A stretch of 64,000 nt of DNA from NCBI RefSeq assembly GCF_030332225.1, contig NZ_JAOWIF010000031.1, positions 186,001 to 250,000 on the forward strand, in the 5' to 3' direction. Under the pieces are notes generated by a model. It saw nothing but the letters and a program-made list of their open reading frames with translations. It was not told the origin of the DNA and searched no databases. This DNA is from Citrobacter sp. Cu233 (GTDB taxonomy: Bacteria > Pseudomonadota > Gammaproteobacteria > Enterobacterales > Enterobacteriaceae). The position numbers and the translations under genes are program-made. Below are positions 62,693 through 64,000 of the stretch, one piece after another. Position 1 is the stretch's first letter. The number at the start of each line of letters is the position of its first letter.

Positions 62693-63634
62693 TCAGGTCT
62701 GTTTTTTCTGGTTTTTCTGCGATTGTGCTTCCCGCTTTGCTTGTAACCTGGCTTCTTCCTTGCGTTTATTGCTCATATCGTTGCGGATCTGCGCGTGGCT
62801 CATCAGTGCAAAGATAAATGTCCCGCCGCAGATATTCCCGGCCAGTGTCGGTAAGGCAAAAGGCCAGAAAAAGTCGCCCCAGTGCAGTGTTCCATTAAAG
62901 ACCAGATAGAGAATTTCAACTGAACCCACGACGATATGTGTGGTATCGCCTAAGGCAATCAGCCAGGTCATCAGGACAATGACGACAATCTTTGCGGCCC
63001 CGGCGGCGGGAAACATCCAGACCATCGTGGCAATCAACCAGCCGGAGACAATGGCATTGGCAAACATCTCCGTCGGGTTATTTTTCATTACATCCATGCC
63101 TATTTTGACAAAGGCGTCACGGGTCGCCTCATCAAAAATCGGCATGTATTCAAACGCCCATGCCGCAACCCCGGTGCCCAGAATATTACCCAGTAGTACT
63201 ACGCTCCACAGACGCATCAACAGACCAAAATTACCGAGGGTAGGGTTTTGCATAACGGGTAAGACGGCGGTGACGGTATTTTCCGTAAAGAGTTGTTGGC
63301 GAGCCATAATCACAATAATAAAGCCGAAGGTATAACCGAGATTCTCCAGCAAAAATCCGCCGGGAACACCCTCCAGTTGTACATGAAAAATTCCCTTTGC
63401 CAGCAACGATGCACCCATTGACAGCCCGGCAGCAATGGCTGACCACAATAGCGCCATCGCGTCGCGTTCCATCTCTTTTTCACCGTCCTGGCGGATATGC
63501 TCGTGGATTGCCATTGCACGTGAGGGGAGCCTGTCCTCATTGAGTTCTATCTTTTTTCCGCTCCGCTTTTCTTCGCTTTCCACCTGGAGTTCGTCGCTGT
63601 GACGATCAATCTTCTCTTTTTCGATGTCATTCAT
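62693..63634 (-). CDS. yfdC: Formate/nitrite transporter-family protein YfdC
   Basis: A 313-residue inner-membrane protein of the FNT channel family, close to E. coli YfdC (310). An acidic/basic N-terminal extension (1-55) precedes six helices. Family segments are FHVQLEGVPGGFLLENLGYT, RLWSVVLLGNILGTGVAAW, and GNICGGTFIFALMSHAQI. The basic tail (RKEEARLQAKREAQSQ) is cytoplasmic. The transported ion is not established. It flanks argW on the side away from the island, as in E. coli. Confidence 0.93.
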   Translation of the reverse strand: MNDIEKEKIDRHSDELQVESEEKRSGKKIELNEDRLPSRAMAIHEHIRQDGEKEMERDAMALLWSAIAAGLSMGASLLAKGIFHVQLEGVPGGFLLENLGYTFGFIIVIMARQQLFTENTVTAVLPVMQNPTLGNFGLLMRLWSVVLLGNILGTGVAAWAFEYMPIFDEATRDAFVKIGMDVMKNNPTEMFANAIVSGWLIATMVWMFPAAGAAKIVVIVLMTWLIALGDTTHIVVGSVEILYLVFNGTLHWGDFFWPFALPTLAGNICGGTFIFALMSHAQIRNDMSNKRKEEARLQAKREAQSQKNQKKQT

Positions 63635-63921
63635 ACCAGGATCCTGAATAAGCTCGTATTGCTAAAGCGTAGCGGTTTTTTATTTGAAGGCTGGTGGATA
63701 AAGGCTGAAATCGCAAAAATGGTAACGCATGTTTTTATTGGCTTCGTTAGAATGAACCATCACTGAGTCTGTATTACCAGGCTATGATCAAATCAGTAAG
63801 TTAGGGCATATAGACATCGATTGACGTGCTGTTACAATCGCTCACATCTAATCAGGCGGATACATCATCGTTCCGTCATGGATGGCAATCAGCGATAGCC
63901 ATAATACACAGGGAGACACTT

Positions 63922-64000
63922 ATGAAGCTTCGCCTGTCGGCGCTTGCGCTGGGAACCACACTTTTGGTGGGGTGTGCGAGCTCCGGTACTGAACAGCAGG
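63922..64000 (+). CDS. mlaA: Lipid-asymmetry lipoprotein MlaA (5' end only)
   Basis: The first 26 codons read MKLRLSALALGTTLLVGCAS then SGTEQQ and run off the window. A lipoprotein signal with lipobox LVGC and Ser after the Cys is clear. The sequence and its place beside yfdC match MlaA (VacJ), the outer-membrane part of the Mla system that removes phospholipids from the outer leaflet. GGGAGACACTT precedes the ATG. Confidence 0.9.
   Translation, partial: MKLRLSALALGTTLLVGCASSGTEQQ

Overview
The window looks like the chromosome of an enterobacterium close to Citrobacter. The backbone is the E. coli K-12 52-54 min region read in reverse (cysZ, zipA, ligA, ypeB, yfeH, yfeR, yfeN, xapABR, the val/lys tRNAs, gltX, yfeD, yfeC, two tRNA-Ala, nupC, mntH, ypeC, yfeO, glk, ypdBA, alaC, ypdK, lpxP, yfdY, argW, yfdC, mlaA). 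Protein lengths and sequences match the K-12 proteins closely from memory. Genes K-12 lacks but Salmonella/Citrobacter carry (ipdC plus an aldo-keto reductase, pgtPCBA) place it outside Escherichia. The genus is an inference; no search was run.

Layout. 1-16 kb: conserved core for sulfate uptake, division, DNA ligation, xanthosine use, tRNAs, Glu-tRNA synthetase and nucleoside uptake. 16-27 kb: mntH, then an inserted ribose-type ABC importer operon led by an unusual DeoR-repressor/ribokinase fusion, then ypeC, an aldo-keto reductase, ipdC, yfeO and glk. 27.9-28.8 kb: a REP element and the tail of a decayed LysE/RhtB exporter. 28.8-42 kb: the YpdAB two-component system (no ypdC beside it), alaC, the 23-residue YpdK, an LprI-like secreted protein, lpxP, yfdY and the phosphoglycerate sensing and uptake locus pgtPCBA.

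42.6-62.5 kb is an accessory island ending at tRNA-Arg argW. It carries gene fragments (a GGDEF piece, an MFS transporter remnant, two transposase tails, an integrase N-terminus) and three intact blocks. (1) An XRE-cupin regulator with DinB-like and GNAT genes, divergent from a stand-alone B3/B4 tRNA-editing-type protein and a DapA-family aldolase. (2) A visibly A+T-rich respiratory block: a second DmsABC-type molybdoenzyme with its TorD/DmsD chaperone, an unassigned histidine-bearing 12-helix membrane protein, a methionine gamma-lyase-like enzyme and an Lrp-family regulator. (3) A LysR-controlled operon with two Cys-nucleophile alpha/beta hydrolases, an NmrA-like protein and an Old Yellow Enzyme.

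The best candidate for something undescribed is block 2. Near-identical GGTCA-type sites lie upstream of the molybdoenzyme operon and of the membrane protein, with related sites at the XRE gene and near the Lrp gene. This suggests one regulon joining an S-oxide-type reductase, an orphan haem-protein-like membrane component and sulfur amino-acid cleavage. That link is an inference from gene order and shared sites, not proof.
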